64,000 bases of DNA from Jatrophihabitans telluris. GTDB lineage: Bacteria; Actinomycetota; Actinomycetes; Mycobacteriales; Jatrophihabitantaceae. A program made the translations under genes and the position numbers. This document shows, one piece after another, positions 45,181-53,656 of this stretch. The stretch is from contig NZ_CP097332.1 in NCBI RefSeq assembly GCF_023516435.1, positions 2,418,001 through 2,482,000 on the forward strand. The letters run 5' to 3'. How positions within the stretch are numbered: position 1 is the first letter of the stretch; each line of letters begins with the position of its first letter. The notes under the pieces were generated by a model that was given only the letters and a program-made list of their open reading frames with translations, searched no databases and was not told the DNA's origin.

Positions 45181-45575
45181 GCGGGGCCGAGATCGATCTG
45201 CGCCTGGACGAGGCCCGGCAGGGTTGGTGCCGCCTCAGTCCGGTCGAGGCGGTGCACGCTCAGGCCGGCGGAGCGCTGCTGATCGACACTCGTACCGAAT
45301 GGCAACGGCTGTTCCAGGGCGAACTGCCCGGGGCGATCGTCATCGACCGGACCGTCCTGGAGTGGCGACTGGACCCCGGCTGCTCCTCGCGAATTCCCGA
45401 GGCGATCGAGGGAATGCGCGTCGTGGTCGTCTGTCGCCAGGGGTTCAGTTCCAGCTTGGCCGTAGCGAGCCTGCGTTCGTTGGGAATCGACGCATCCGAT
45501 GTCGTGGGCGGTGCCGAAGCCTGGATCGACGCTGGGCTGCCGGTGCACGCCGGCTCCGCCGACGTCCGCCGCTAG
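45177..45575 (+). CDS. Single-domain rhodanese coupled to selB
   Basis: The 132-residue protein is one rhodanese domain: VEAVHAQAGGALLIDTRTEWQRLFQGELPGAIVI near 23 and the active loop VVVCRQGFSSSLA near 82, with the catalytic Cys. It lacks the second domain of the tRNA selenouridine synthase SelU. The GTGA overlap with the selB stop suggests cotranslation, so a job in handling sulfur or selenium for selenoprotein synthesis is likely but unproven. Confidence 0.88.
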   Translation: MSGAEIDLRLDEARQGWCRLSPVEAVHAQAGGALLIDTRTEWQRLFQGELPGAIVIDRTVLEWRLDPGCSSRIPEAIEGMRVVVVCRQGFSSSLAVASLRSLGIDASDVVGGAEAWIDAGLPVHAGSADVRR

Positions 45576-45627
45576 GCCGCAACGGCGGCAGGTACTGAGA
45601 TGACCAGAGCCTGACGACGCTTCGGGT

Positions 45628-46242
45628 TTACTCGTTGCCGGTCCAGCACCCGAGAACGTCGGAGGCGACCTCGTTGGCCAGGTCGGTTCGTTTCTGCTGG
45701 TTGGCGCCGAAGACGGCTGGAAGGCTTCTGGCGTCGACGACCAGGGTCTCGTTGTCCTTCATGACGACGGCCACACCGGCCGACGAGCCGAACGCTTTGT
45801 CGCCAAGCCCCAGCAACGTTTCGGTCTTGCCGAGCGAGGCCTTGACCCGGTTGTAGTAGGTGTCGGCGGCTGCCTTGGACTCGGAATGCTGGACAGACAG
45901 CAGGAGCGGCCCGACGCTCAGGTCATAGGTACAGCTGTAGATCTCGTTCGCGAAAGCCGAGGTGGTCCGCGGTGCACTCGACAACGCCAGCACCTGCTTG
46001 ACCTTGCCCTTGATGTCGTCACTGCAGACCATCAGGGCGGTGGCGGTGGGCCTGTTCGCCGGCGCGGAGGAGGTCATCGACATCCCGGCCATCGACTGCC
46101 CCGGCGTCATGGGCATGCTTGCGGTCGAGTTTGCGGCTGCCGCGCGCGCACTGCTAGTCGGTGTCGCCGCGTTGGTGCTGGCGCAGCCGGCGAGCAGCAG
46201 CGCGGCGGCGCCGACGCTGATGGCTCGGATCAGGGCAGTCAT
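45628..46242 (-). CDS. Met-rich lipoprotein, unknown function
   Basis: This 204-residue lipoprotein has signal AISVGAAALLLAGC with a lipobox at Cys19-20. A Met/Ser/Thr-rich segment follows (MPMTPGQSMAGMSM, ~45-60), then a soluble domain with two Cys (MVCSDD, YSCTYD) and a late Cys (GCWTG). The Met run could bind copper, which fits the cupredoxin gene in the same cluster, but no family is recognised. The ATG at 46242 follows GGAG. It is last in the sigma-factor-led cluster. Confidence 0.75.
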   Translation of the reverse strand: MTALIRAISVGAAALLLAGCASTNAATPTSSARAAAANSTASMPMTPGQSMAGMSMTSSAPANRPTATALMVCSDDIKGKVKQVLALSSAPRTTSAFANEIYSCTYDLSVGPLLLSVQHSESKAAADTYYNRVKASLGKTETLLGLGDKAFGSSAGVAVVMKDNETLVVDARSLPAVFGANQQKRTDLANEVASDVLGCWTGNE

Positions 46243-46306
46243 GACGGTCTCCGTTGACAATTGATCAGGGCAGGTCGTGGATCTCACGCTCAGGCGCGCA
46301 CGACGG

Positions 46307-47026
46307 CTAAACCCGATGGCTGGATATCAGTGACGCGTAGGCAACGATGTTGCTCTCGTAGTTGCGCGTACTCAGGTCGAACTTTCCCCCGCAGGTGATC
46401 AGCCTCAACGCGGCGTGGTCGGTGTTGCCGTACACCTCGAGAGTGGGGAAATGGTTCTTCGGATAAGCGACGACACGGTCGATGCGAAACACGGCTGCGG
46501 TGTGATCGGACCGGGTCACGGTGAGCATGTCACCGGGGCGAAGCGCGCCGAGCTTGAAGAACACGCCTGGGCCGTACTCGGCGGAATCCACGTGACCCAG
46601 CAGGACCGACGGCCCGAGCTGGCCGGGTGTCGGGGAGTAGCGGTACCACCCGGCGCGCGAGTCCCGCCCCAACGGAGGGACTTGCACGGTGTGGTCGGGA
46701 TTGAGCCCCAATTGCAGGAGATCAGAAGTGACGCCGATGGCGGGGATGTCCAGCCGGGTCGGTGTCGCCGCGTCCAGGACCGGCCCCTTCACGGCGGGCC
46801 TGGCGGTGCCGACCGACGTCGATGGTGCCGTTCCGGACGTCTGGGGGGCCGAGGGGTTTGCACCCGAGGACGAAAAGGGAATCGCCGCCGCGGCCGAGGG
46901 CTGCGGGGCGTGCCGCTGGGCTCGGATGCCGACGACGATTGCGATCGCTCCGATGAGAACGAGCAGCACCGCCAACGCCACCAGTGGAATTCGGAGGCGC
47001 CGGCCGTGCTGCTCGTTACTCGTCAT
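46307..47026 (-). CDS. Class F sortase
   Basis: This 239-residue membrane-anchored transpeptidase covalently links surface proteins. A single N-terminal helix (IPLVALAVLLVLIGAIAIVVGI) and a Ser/Pro linker precede the sortase domain. Catalytic residues are visible: His in SVLLGHVDSAEYGPGVFF, Cys in LRLITCGGKFD and Arg in STRNYESNIVAYA. The ITCGG form is typical of the class F sortases common in actinobacteria. It is 26 bp downstream of the CHRD-like gene, its likely substrate. Confidence 0.9.
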   Translation of the reverse strand: MTSNEQHGRRLRIPLVALAVLLVLIGAIAIVVGIRAQRHAPQPSAAAAIPFSSSGANPSAPQTSGTAPSTSVGTARPAVKGPVLDAATPTRLDIPAIGVTSDLLQLGLNPDHTVQVPPLGRDSRAGWYRYSPTPGQLGPSVLLGHVDSAEYGPGVFFKLGALRPGDMLTVTRSDHTAAVFRIDRVVAYPKNHFPTLEVYGNTDHAALRLITCGGKFDLSTRNYESNIVAYASLISSHRV

Positions 47027-47052
47027 CAGTTATGCGTTGTCAGCTTCGGAGA

Positions 47053-47838
47053 TCAGCTGTCGGCCGCGGTGCGGCGACGCATCGCGAGGCCACCGGCAAC
47101 CGCACCGGCGGCAACCAGAGCACCACCGATACCAAGCAGACCCTGGTCCTGCAGACCAGCGGTGCTGCCACCACCGGTGCCAGCAGACCCGCCGGGCACA
47201 TTGCTCATCTGCGACGCGACGAGAGTCCCGCACAGGGTCGGCGACGTGGCAGCGAGCGGCAGGGACGGGACGAGGTCACTCTTCTCGCCCTGAGCCTTCT
47301 TGGACAGGGTGGCCGGGTCCAGACCGTGGACGACGACGACCGCGGTGCCGGCGTTCAAAGACGCGAGGGTCTTCGAGTCCAGCGTGATCGTGCGGCTGTA
47401 GTCGTACGAGGCACCCGACGGGGCGACGGTCAGGGTGGTACCAGCCGCGGGGCTGGTGTCACCGGAGGTCGACAGCGTGGTTCCGATGGCGCCGTAAGAC
47501 GCGCCGCCCTCGGTCGTGGAGATGACACCATCGTTGTTCGCGTCCGCTGCCGTGGTGGGGCAGGTTCCCTTGGCACCGATGTGGATGTGCTGCACGTGCG
47601 GGTAGGGCTTGCCGCCGAAGGTGGCGGCGAGACCGGTGAAGTGCTCGGTGATGGTGGCCTGAGATCCGTTGAGCGAGATCATCACGTTGCCCGAACCGGT
47701 CGAGTGGTTCAGCGCGTTGAGCTGCGCCTGGTACGAGCTGCTACCCGCGGCCGAGGCCATGCCGGGCATGGTCAGCGCGGCGATGCTGAGCGCTGCGACC
47801 GGTGCGGCCAGCAGTAGGGACTTCTTCGTTCGGTTCAT
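47053..47838 (-). CDS. CHRD-like secreted protein with sorting-type tail
   Basis: The 261-residue protein has a signal peptide (LLLAAPVAALSIAALTMPGMASA) and a CHRD-like beta domain (HFTGLAATFGGKPYPHVQHIHIGAKGTC). A canonical EF-hand-like loop DANNDGVISTTE lies near residue 107. The end is a Gly/Ser linker (GGSAGTGGGSTAGLQDQG), a hydrophobic helix and RRR, a sorting tail without LPXTG. The sortase gene directly follows. The ATG at 47838 has GGAGGAAAC upstream. Confidence 0.8.
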   Translation of the reverse strand: MNRTKKSLLLAAPVAALSIAALTMPGMASAAGSSSYQAQLNALNHSTGSGNVMISLNGSQATITEHFTGLAATFGGKPYPHVQHIHIGAKGTCPTTAADANNDGVISTTEGGASYGAIGTTLSTSGDTSPAAGTTLTVAPSGASYDYSRTITLDSKTLASLNAGTAVVVVHGLDPATLSKKAQGEKSDLVPSLPLAATSPTLCGTLVASQMSNVPGGSAGTGGGSTAGLQDQGLLGIGGALVAAGAVAGGLAMRRRTAADS

Positions 47839-47907
47839 CGATGTTTCCTCCGAGATGCGGGCCGAAGGCAAAGGCCCCGGCGTGGGGTGGAACAGGAGCG
47901 ATTCGGA

Positions 47908-48366
47908 TCAGTCGGTCGAAGTGGATTGCCAGGTTCTCAAAAGGCCCGCCACAGCCGCCGCGGACGCTGCCGCCTCGGCAACCGCGGTGGCGGTTTTCTT
48001 CGCGAACCACAGTGGCTCGTACATCGCGGGGATCGGTCCGAGGGCGGGTACCTGGACGTAGCGGTACAGCAACACCGCCGCCAGGCCGCCTCCGGCCACA
48101 AGGAACGCCGCGGCAAACGCGACCCGGGATCCACGTGCCAGTACGTACAGCGCAGCCAGGATCGCGGCGACCGACTCGATCCGGAACAGGTTGCCCTGGC
48201 CGATCCCGCCCGGCGCGGCCAGCTGATAGATCGGAGCCAACTGCAGGTGGATGACGGCATCGACTAGTAATCCCGCCGCTACCAGCACCCGGAGCGAGAG
48301 CCCGATCACACCGCCGGCCCGCACGGTCCGAGTCCTTCGGGCGGTGCCGGTGCGTCCCCCGGTCAT
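47908..48366 (-). CDS. Four-helix membrane protein
   Basis: This 152-residue protein of unknown function has about four helices: LRVLVAAGLLVDAVIHL, VAAILAALYVLA, VAFAAAFLVAGGGLAAVLLYRYV and AVAEAAASAAAVAGLL. His/Asp residues lie in the first helix region (VDAVIHLQLAP). Its ATG overlaps the cupredoxin gene stop (ATGA), so the two are cotranslated. Similar small membrane proteins accompany copper or haem proteins in other actinobacteria (inference). Confidence 0.75.
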   Translation of the reverse strand: MTGGRTGTARRTRTVRAGGVIGLSLRVLVAAGLLVDAVIHLQLAPIYQLAAPGGIGQGNLFRIESVAAILAALYVLARGSRVAFAAAFLVAGGGLAAVLLYRYVQVPALGPIPAMYEPLWFAKKTATAVAEAAASAAAVAGLLRTWQSTSTD

Positions 48367-48890
48367 TTGACGACCAGGACGCCGTGCATGTTCGAGTGGT
48401 ACGTGCAGTGGAAGGCGTAGCTGCCCGGAGCCGTCGGTGCCTTGAACATGACGGTTGATCCGGCGGTTGCCTTGACGTCGAAGGCGTTGGCCGAGTCAGC
48501 GGTGACGGTGTGGTTCTCGCCGTCCATGTTCATGACGCTGACCATCGAGCCCGGTGCCACCGAGGCGGGCACGCTGTACTTGAAGGAACTGATGTGGATT
48601 ATGGCCGCGGGCTGGGCCACAACCGAGGACGAGCCGGTCGGCGCCACGCTCGAACTCATAGCCGAACTCATGGTCGAACTCATTGCTGAGCTCATCGACG
48701 ATCCGGCCGCCGGGGTTGTCGAGGCGGTGGAGTGCGTCGACGAACTGCAGGCACTGAGCAATCCGAGCGCGAGAACGGCGGCGGAGCCTGCCAGCGCCAC
48801 CCGGGTCCTACCGGTCTTGGCACTCTTGCCGGTCTTGGGCTGTCGGCGCTGCGGTGTGAGCGAGCTGGTGGGATCGGTGCTGACGGTCAT
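48363..48890 (-). CDS. Cupredoxin-domain lipoprotein
   Basis: The 175-residue protein has lipobox signal ALGLLSAC, a Ser/Met run (SSMSSAMSSTMSSAMSSSV) and a C-terminal plastocyanin-like domain. Type 1 copper ligands are visible: His in ENHTV and the Cys-His-Met set in FHCTYHSNMHG. It likely binds or passes copper or electrons at the cell surface. The ATG at 48890 has AGGAG upstream; codons further up lack a signal. It overlaps the next gene by four bases. Confidence 0.88.
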   Translation of the reverse strand: MTVSTDPTSSLTPQRRQPKTGKSAKTGRTRVALAGSAAVLALGLLSACSSSTHSTASTTPAAGSSMSSAMSSTMSSAMSSSVAPTGSSSVVAQPAAIIHISSFKYSVPASVAPGSMVSVMNMDGENHTVTADSANAFDVKATAGSTVMFKAPTAPGSYAFHCTYHSNMHGVLVVK

Positions 48891-48939
48891 GAGATGAACT
48901 CCTGAACTAGCGACGCGGTCCCACACTGCTGTCGAACCG

Positions 48940-49380
48940 TCAGGAGTAGTTCGACGCCGCGTCGAGCTTGGATGGCGAACGACGCACGGCGGCTCCCGGC
49001 ACCGGGCGAGCCAGCGCTACGAGCGCGGCCACGACGACGACCAGCTCGGATGCGATCGAGACCAGGCCCAGGGGCTCCATCCAGTTGCCGACGTCGTCGG
49101 CAAGCATCGGAAATGCCGTCAGCCGAGTCGCCACATAACCGGCAACGGCGAGCCCGCAGGTCAGTACCGACAGGGAGTAGACGGCCGCACTGTCACGAAC
49201 CAGCGCCGCCACGGCTAGCACTGTGCAGGCCGCCGTCAACACGATGAACAGCACTCCCATGTAGGGCGCCTCGCGCAGGTGGGGGGCGATGACGGGCACG
49301 TGAGCGTAGGCGGCCACCAGGGCCGCCGGCACCAGCAGCCAGCGCAGTTGCGATCGCCTTGCCCGCAGCAAGAAATTCAT
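48940..49380 (-). CDS. Four-helix membrane protein after the sigma gene
   Basis: The 146-residue protein has about four helices: LLVPAALVAAYAHVPVIAPHL, YMGVLFIVLTAACTVLAVAALV, VLTCGLAVAGYVATRL and SELVVVVAALVALARP. The segment AHVPVIAPHLREAPYMGVLF resembles small actinobacterial envelope proteins. The ATG at 49380 is chosen for GGAGG; a TTG three codons earlier is possible. It is the first gene of the cluster after the sigma gene, 137 bp downstream. It could be a non-standard anti-sigma protein, but nothing in it shows this. Confidence 0.75.
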   Translation of the reverse strand: MNFLLRARRSQLRWLLVPAALVAAYAHVPVIAPHLREAPYMGVLFIVLTAACTVLAVAALVRDSAAVYSLSVLTCGLAVAGYVATRLTAFPMLADDVGNWMEPLGLVSIASELVVVVAALVALARPVPGAAVRRSPSKLDAASNYS

Positions 49381-49517
49381 CCTGATCAACCTCCGTCGAA
49401 CGCTCCTGACACCGCTGAGGTGTCGGCATCGCCTGGCCGAAAATGGCTCAGGGCTTGTTGCGGTGGTTCGCCGCCGAAGGCCGATCGGATTCCGCCGTCC
49501 AGAACTAGCTCTAAGCG

Positions 49518-50147
49518 TTATGAGCGGTTGATACCGGATCGGTCCAGTTCGAGGCGCAGGCGGTGGAGTCCCTGCCGGATGCGCGACTTCACCGTTCCGA
49601 GGGGGGCGCCAGTGATCCCGGCGATCTCGCGATGGTTGTATCCACCGACGTAGGACAGGATCACGGCCTCGCGCTGGGCATCGCTCAGGGACCTGAGTGC
49701 GGCGCGCACCCGGAGAACATCAAGGTGGGTGTCTTCCTCGACCCGGCTCTCCTGCAGCGGCGAACCGACCTCGACGACACTTTGGTCATCACGCTTGTGC
49801 AAGGCCTCGCTCTGTCGGACCCGGTCCACGGCGCGACGATGAGCAATCGTGAGGAGCCACGTGGTCACCGAGGCGTGGTCAGGACGGTAACTGGCGGCAC
49901 GCAACCACGCCTGGAGGAAGACCTCCTGGGTTACCTCATCGGCCTGGGCATGATCGCGGAGCACACGCAGCACGGTTCGGTACACCATGGCCGATGTCCG
50001 TGCGTAGAGCTCGGCGAAGGCCAGCCCGTCACCGACCGCGGCCAGCAGCACGATCAGGTCATCGTCGACCGGGTCCGGACGCAGGGGGCCAAGAGCCGCA
50101 AGCCCGTGCGGCCGACGCAGCTGGGACGCCTGCATGGGGTCAAGCAT
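49518..50147 (-). CDS. ECF RNA polymerase sigma factor, SigK-like
   Basis: The 209-residue protein contains sigma region 2 (FAELYARTSAMVYRTVLRVLRDHAQADEVTQEVFLQAWLRA) and region 4 (LSDAQREAVILSYVGGYNHREIAGITGAPLGTVKSRIRQGLHRLRLEL). No RskA or zinc-finger anti-sigma gene follows, which is unusual for this type. It heads a run of seven same-strand envelope genes and probably controls them. It is divergent from the GAF-ANTAR gene. Confidence 0.9.
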   Translation of the reverse strand: MLDPMQASQLRRPHGLAALGPLRPDPVDDDLIVLLAAVGDGLAFAELYARTSAMVYRTVLRVLRDHAQADEVTQEVFLQAWLRAASYRPDHASVTTWLLTIAHRRAVDRVRQSEALHKRDDQSVVEVGSPLQESRVEEDTHLDVLRVRAALRSLSDAQREAVILSYVGGYNHREIAGITGAPLGTVKSRIRQGLHRLRLELDRSGINRS

Positions 50148-50448
50148 GGAAGCGGTTCGAAGCTGCCACCAGATCAGATGTTGCCCGACCTTCCGGCGCG
50201 CAGGATCGCAATCTTCGCCGCGCGAAGCTACTGACGTGCCGGGTCCGTGGCGCTACGCTTCACATGGACCATTTTCCTCCTGGCTGCGTCTGTCCCCCGT
50301 TGCGTCCAGCCGCTGTGGGAAAGTGGTACGGCGGCGGCGGCCGCGTTGAGCGATCAACGCGACGGTCGGGGTGGTCCCCCCGCACCCAGTTGGGCCTGGA
50401 CCCTGCCTGACCCGTCGCCAGTCTCTTCGATGTTCGGCCGGTGATGAA
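50148..50448. other. Divergent intergenic region between sigma factor and GAF-ANTAR genes
   Basis: The 301-bp gap must carry promoters for both genes. No coding sequence with family support or perfect long dyad was seen. Reading frames here are short and without support. Confidence 0.5.
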
Positions 50449-51288
50449 ATGACAGCGAACGACTCGTTCGCAGCGACCGGCCAGGCGGCTGAGCGTGACC
50501 GTCGACTTGGAGCCGTGTTCGTCGCGCTCGCCGACACCCTGGTGACCGACTACGACCCCGTCGACCTGATGCACCGGCTCACCGATACCTGCGTGGACCT
50601 CCTGCGCTGCGACGCCGCCGCGCTGATGCTCAGCGATCAGTCCGGCAAGCTCCGCGTCGCCGCAGCCTCCAATGAGGAGATCCGTTTGCTTGAGCTGTTG
50701 GAGCTCCAGAACGCCGACGGGCCCTGCCTGGAATGTTACGAAAGCGGGGTCCCCGTCGCCGTCAGTCAGCTTGCCGAGGCCGAGGTCGAAGCACGCTGGC
50801 CGAGCTTCGCCCCGGCCGCTCGGGCGGCAGGGTTCAACTCGGCCCAGGCGCTTCCCCTGCGCCTACGTGCGGACACCATCGGGGCGTTGAGTCTGCTGTT
50901 CACCAACCAGCACGCCATGACCGCAGGCGAGGTTGCGATCGCGCAAGCTTTGGCGGACGTGGCCACCATCGGAATTCTCCAGCAGCGGGCGCTGCGGCGC
51001 AGCGATCGGCTGGCCGCACAACTGCAGACCGCTCTGAACAATCGGCTGATGGTCGAGCAGGCCAAGGGCATGCTCGCCGAGCGGGGCACGTTGGGAATCG
51101 ACGACGCCTTCGGGGTGCTTCGCGAATACAGCCGATACCACCGTAGCCTTATCGCCGAGGTGGCCAGACGCATCACCACCGGCGAACTGCACCCCGACCT
51201 GGTCCTGGCGCATGCGGGGCGAAGTCCAGGTGAGCGGCACGCGAGCAAACCGGCCCAGCCGCCTCCCGCCCCTGAGCCCGGGCGATGA
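50449..51288 (+). CDS. GAF-ANTAR RNA-binding regulator
   Basis: The 279-residue protein has a GAF domain (~20-160) and a C-terminal ANTAR domain (LQTALNNRLMVEQAKGMLAERGTLGIDDAFGVLREYSRYHRSLIAEVARRI). ANTAR proteins bind paired hairpins in RNA leaders to stop transcription ending. The ATG at 50449 precedes the recognised domain; its ribosome site is weak. A Pro/Glu-rich tail ends it. Confidence 0.9.
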   Translation: MTANDSFAATGQAAERDRRLGAVFVALADTLVTDYDPVDLMHRLTDTCVDLLRCDAAALMLSDQSGKLRVAAASNEEIRLLELLELQNADGPCLECYESGVPVAVSQLAEAEVEARWPSFAPAARAAGFNSAQALPLRLRADTIGALSLLFTNQHAMTAGEVAIAQALADVATIGILQQRALRRSDRLAAQLQTALNNRLMVEQAKGMLAERGTLGIDDAFGVLREYSRYHRSLIAEVARRITTGELHPDLVLAHAGRSPGERHASKPAQPPPAPEPGR

Positions 51289-51317
51289 CCGGTCGCGTGC
51301 CTGTGACGAGACCTCGG

Positions 51318-52046
51318 TCATCGGTCTGCCGCGTCGGCCTTCAGTAGGGCCTTGATCTCGAGCAGCTCCGTGTGGAGCGCCGTGATCTGGCGCTGCAGGG
51401 CGTGTTCGGTGTCAGCCTCAGCGGCCCGCACGTTGGCGATGAGCCAGGACGCTATAGAGGCCGTCACGACCCCGATCAGTGCGATTCCGGCCAGCATCAG
51501 GCCAACCGCGACCAACCGGCCGTCCGTGGTGACCGGATAACGATCGCCGTAGCCCACCGTCGTCACGGTCGTGATCGCCCACCACACAGCGTCGCCGAAA
51601 GTCTGAATCCTGGCGCCGATGTGCCCCCGCTCGGCGTCCAGCTCGGCCAGGGCAGCTACGAAAATGACGACCACGACCGAACTCGAGACGTACAGCGCGA
51701 CGCGCCCCTGCAGACTGTCGGTCGCCCTGCGGTTCAGTACCCGGATCAAGGCGATCAGCCGCAACAGTCGCAGCGGCCTCAGCACCGGCAGTGCCACCGC
51801 CGCCAGATCAGGTAGGTGGTGAAGGACGAAATGGAGCCGACGGTCGGCCAACACCACCCGCGCCGTGTAGTCGACGGCGAACAGCAGCCACGCCGCATAC
51901 ACCGTGATCTCGCACGCTCGCCGCCAGCCGTGCACGAGACTCGGTTCCAGGATCGGCCACGCGTACGCGGCGAGGAAAACCGCCGCCGAGCCGGCCAATG
52001 GCCATTCCGTACGTCGTTCCCACCGATCAAGCCGCGTCGTCGTCAC
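51318..52046 (-). CDS. Voltage-gated-like potassium channel
   Basis: The 242-residue channel has about six helices and the selectivity filter TTVGYGDRYP. The charged S4-like run RPLRLLRLIALIRVLNRRA and a C-terminal coiled-coil (ADTEHALQRQITALHTELLEIKALL) fit KvAP-like bacterial channels. The GTG at 52046 is used because the 43 residues of a longer reading are unlike the family; the exact start is uncertain. Confidence 0.87.
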   Translation of the reverse strand: MTTTRLDRWERRTEWPLAGSAAVFLAAYAWPILEPSLVHGWRRACEITVYAAWLLFAVDYTARVVLADRRLHFVLHHLPDLAAVALPVLRPLRLLRLIALIRVLNRRATDSLQGRVALYVSSSVVVVIFVAALAELDAERGHIGARIQTFGDAVWWAITTVTTVGYGDRYPVTTDGRLVAVGLMLAGIALIGVVTASIASWLIANVRAAEADTEHALQRQITALHTELLEIKALLKADAADR

Positions 52047-52498
52047 AGCCCAGACGGTAGTGCCACACGGACGGCCCGGTTCGCAGGTCGACGCGTCGCC
52101 GAGCGTTGCCGCAGTCCGCGAAGGACTCCCCGCCTGTTTAGCTCGCTTCAGGACCGAGCTGAGTACGAGCCGCACGGGAGTGTGGCGTGGACAAGTTCCT
52201 TTCCTTCAGAGGGGAACAGCTCTTCGAGATGACGAGAGAGGTGCTGGTTCAGACGGCGACCGCGGCATCGCCGGCAATACTGGTGAATCGCACCTGCGAA
52301 GGCGCTCGCCGGCGGAGCGTGGAACGGACCTGCCTGCTCGGAAGAGGGCCGGGCGCGACGCGCCCGCTCCCCCACGACATCCCCTCCATGTCGCCATGCC
52401 TACCCGTAAGCGCCTGGGTAGTCGATTCGGTTCCATGTACACGTCGAACGGCCCGCTCCGGAATCGGAACGGGCCGTTCTTCGCGCAGCGGGCCGGAT
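52047..52498. other. Intergenic region with a strong hairpin (52447-52478)
   Basis: No supported gene was found. AACGGCCCG (52447-52455) pairs with CGGGCCGTT (52470-52478) in a nine-pair stem with a 14-base loop. It lies ~20 bp past the stop of the secreted cupredoxin-like gene and could terminate it. A short plus-strand frame (52396-52512, MPTRKRLGSRFGSMYTSNG) spans the hairpin but has no recognised family. Confidence 0.45.
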
Positions 52499-53392
52499 CT
52501 AGCCGATCGTGATCACCTTGTGCATGCCCATCACGGCGTGCGGCATTCCGGTGGTGTCGTCGGCGACGAAGCAGAGCAGGACGTACGTGCCCTTCGGCAG
52601 CGAGTAGCTCAGGACGAGCTTCTTGCCGGGCGAAAGTACGTCGGTGCTCACCGACGGGCCGTCCACCGCGAACGGCGGCTGGTCACTGGATCCCGAGGCC
52701 AGGAACGCCTGCACCTGAGCATCGGTTGTTCCCGGCTGTACCGGCTGAAGCAGCATGAAGTGCAGCGTGTCGGACACGTTCTTCACGAGCACCGAGCCGT
52801 GCGCCGGCAAGTGACCGTGCACGACGAACCGATCGCTGCTGGTCAGAGCGACACTGGCGATCCGGTGCCCGGGACGCGGGCGCCAGCGGGAGTCGCCCCC
52901 TCGACTCTCGCGGACCGTGAGGCGAGTGACGTTGGCCGTGCTCGGAAGCTGGCCGGAGTTGGAGTCGAAGGAGTAGTAGGTGCCGTCCTCGAGGGAGACC
53001 GTCGCGCTCACCGGAGTCCCCGGGTTGACATCGGCGAGGCCGTAGAGGGTGACATCGCGTTGGATATCCCGGGTTCCCTTGGCCGCAGTGTCCGGCGACC
53101 CTGAGAACTCCTCCGCGAGGTCAGCGCCCAGCATCGACAGACTGACTCCACGATGCAGGCTGAACAAAGTCACCCCGGTTCCGTTCGGGTTGGTCGTGCT
53201 GATGTCGAATCTGATGGCCCCCTCGTGAAGAGTGGTCGTGCTGAAATGCGTGCCCTGAGCATCACCACTCACCCGCACGGTCTGGATGTCATGGTCATGC
53301 GGGACCGAGGCGGACGCAACGCCCGCCCCGCCTGTCACTGCCACGCCGACGGCAAACGCCGCCACCGTGACCCCCGTCAGTACTTTGCGCAT
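52499..53392 (-). CDS. Secreted protein with cupredoxin-like C-terminus
   Basis: The 297-residue exported protein has signal VLTGVTVAAFAVGVAVTGGAGVASA. Its C-terminus, KGTYVLLCFVADDTTGMPHAVMGMHKVITI, resembles cupredoxin-like domains of secreted actinobacterial proteins, with Cys, His and Met in the right order. The N-terminal His pair (VPHDHD) and middle part are unassigned. The ATG at 53392 has GGAGGACGC upstream. It is divergent from the LuxR-type gene. Confidence 0.78.
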   Translation of the reverse strand: MRKVLTGVTVAAFAVGVAVTGGAGVASASVPHDHDIQTVRVSGDAQGTHFSTTTLHEGAIRFDISTTNPNGTGVTLFSLHRGVSLSMLGADLAEEFSGSPDTAAKGTRDIQRDVTLYGLADVNPGTPVSATVSLEDGTYYSFDSNSGQLPSTANVTRLTVRESRGGDSRWRPRPGHRIASVALTSSDRFVVHGHLPAHGSVLVKNVSDTLHFMLLQPVQPGTTDAQVQAFLASGSSDQPPFAVDGPSVSTDVLSPGKKLVLSYSLPKGTYVLLCFVADDTTGMPHAVMGMHKVITIG

Positions 53393-53656
53393 TGCGTCCT
53401 CCGTCGGCTCGGGCACGACCAGCGACCTGGCCGCCGATCGGACGATCCCATCCGGTGCCGAAGTCGATCAATGAGTACATCTACCTATCCGACACCGGCC
53501 CGCCCGCTCGGACAGCCGCGTCGGTCGGTTTCGCCTGACTCGGGCCGAGGCAAAGTCTTGACCGTGTTGCCGATTGCGTGGTATTTCAAGGGCGCTGAAT
53601 TACTGCGGTCGTCTGTCAGCAGTGACAGGCGGCCAACGGGGATATGGACACGGGAC

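Noticed and set aside
45177-45575. SelU (tRNA 2-selenouridine synthase)
   Set aside because: Only one rhodanese domain and no P-loop domain; too short.
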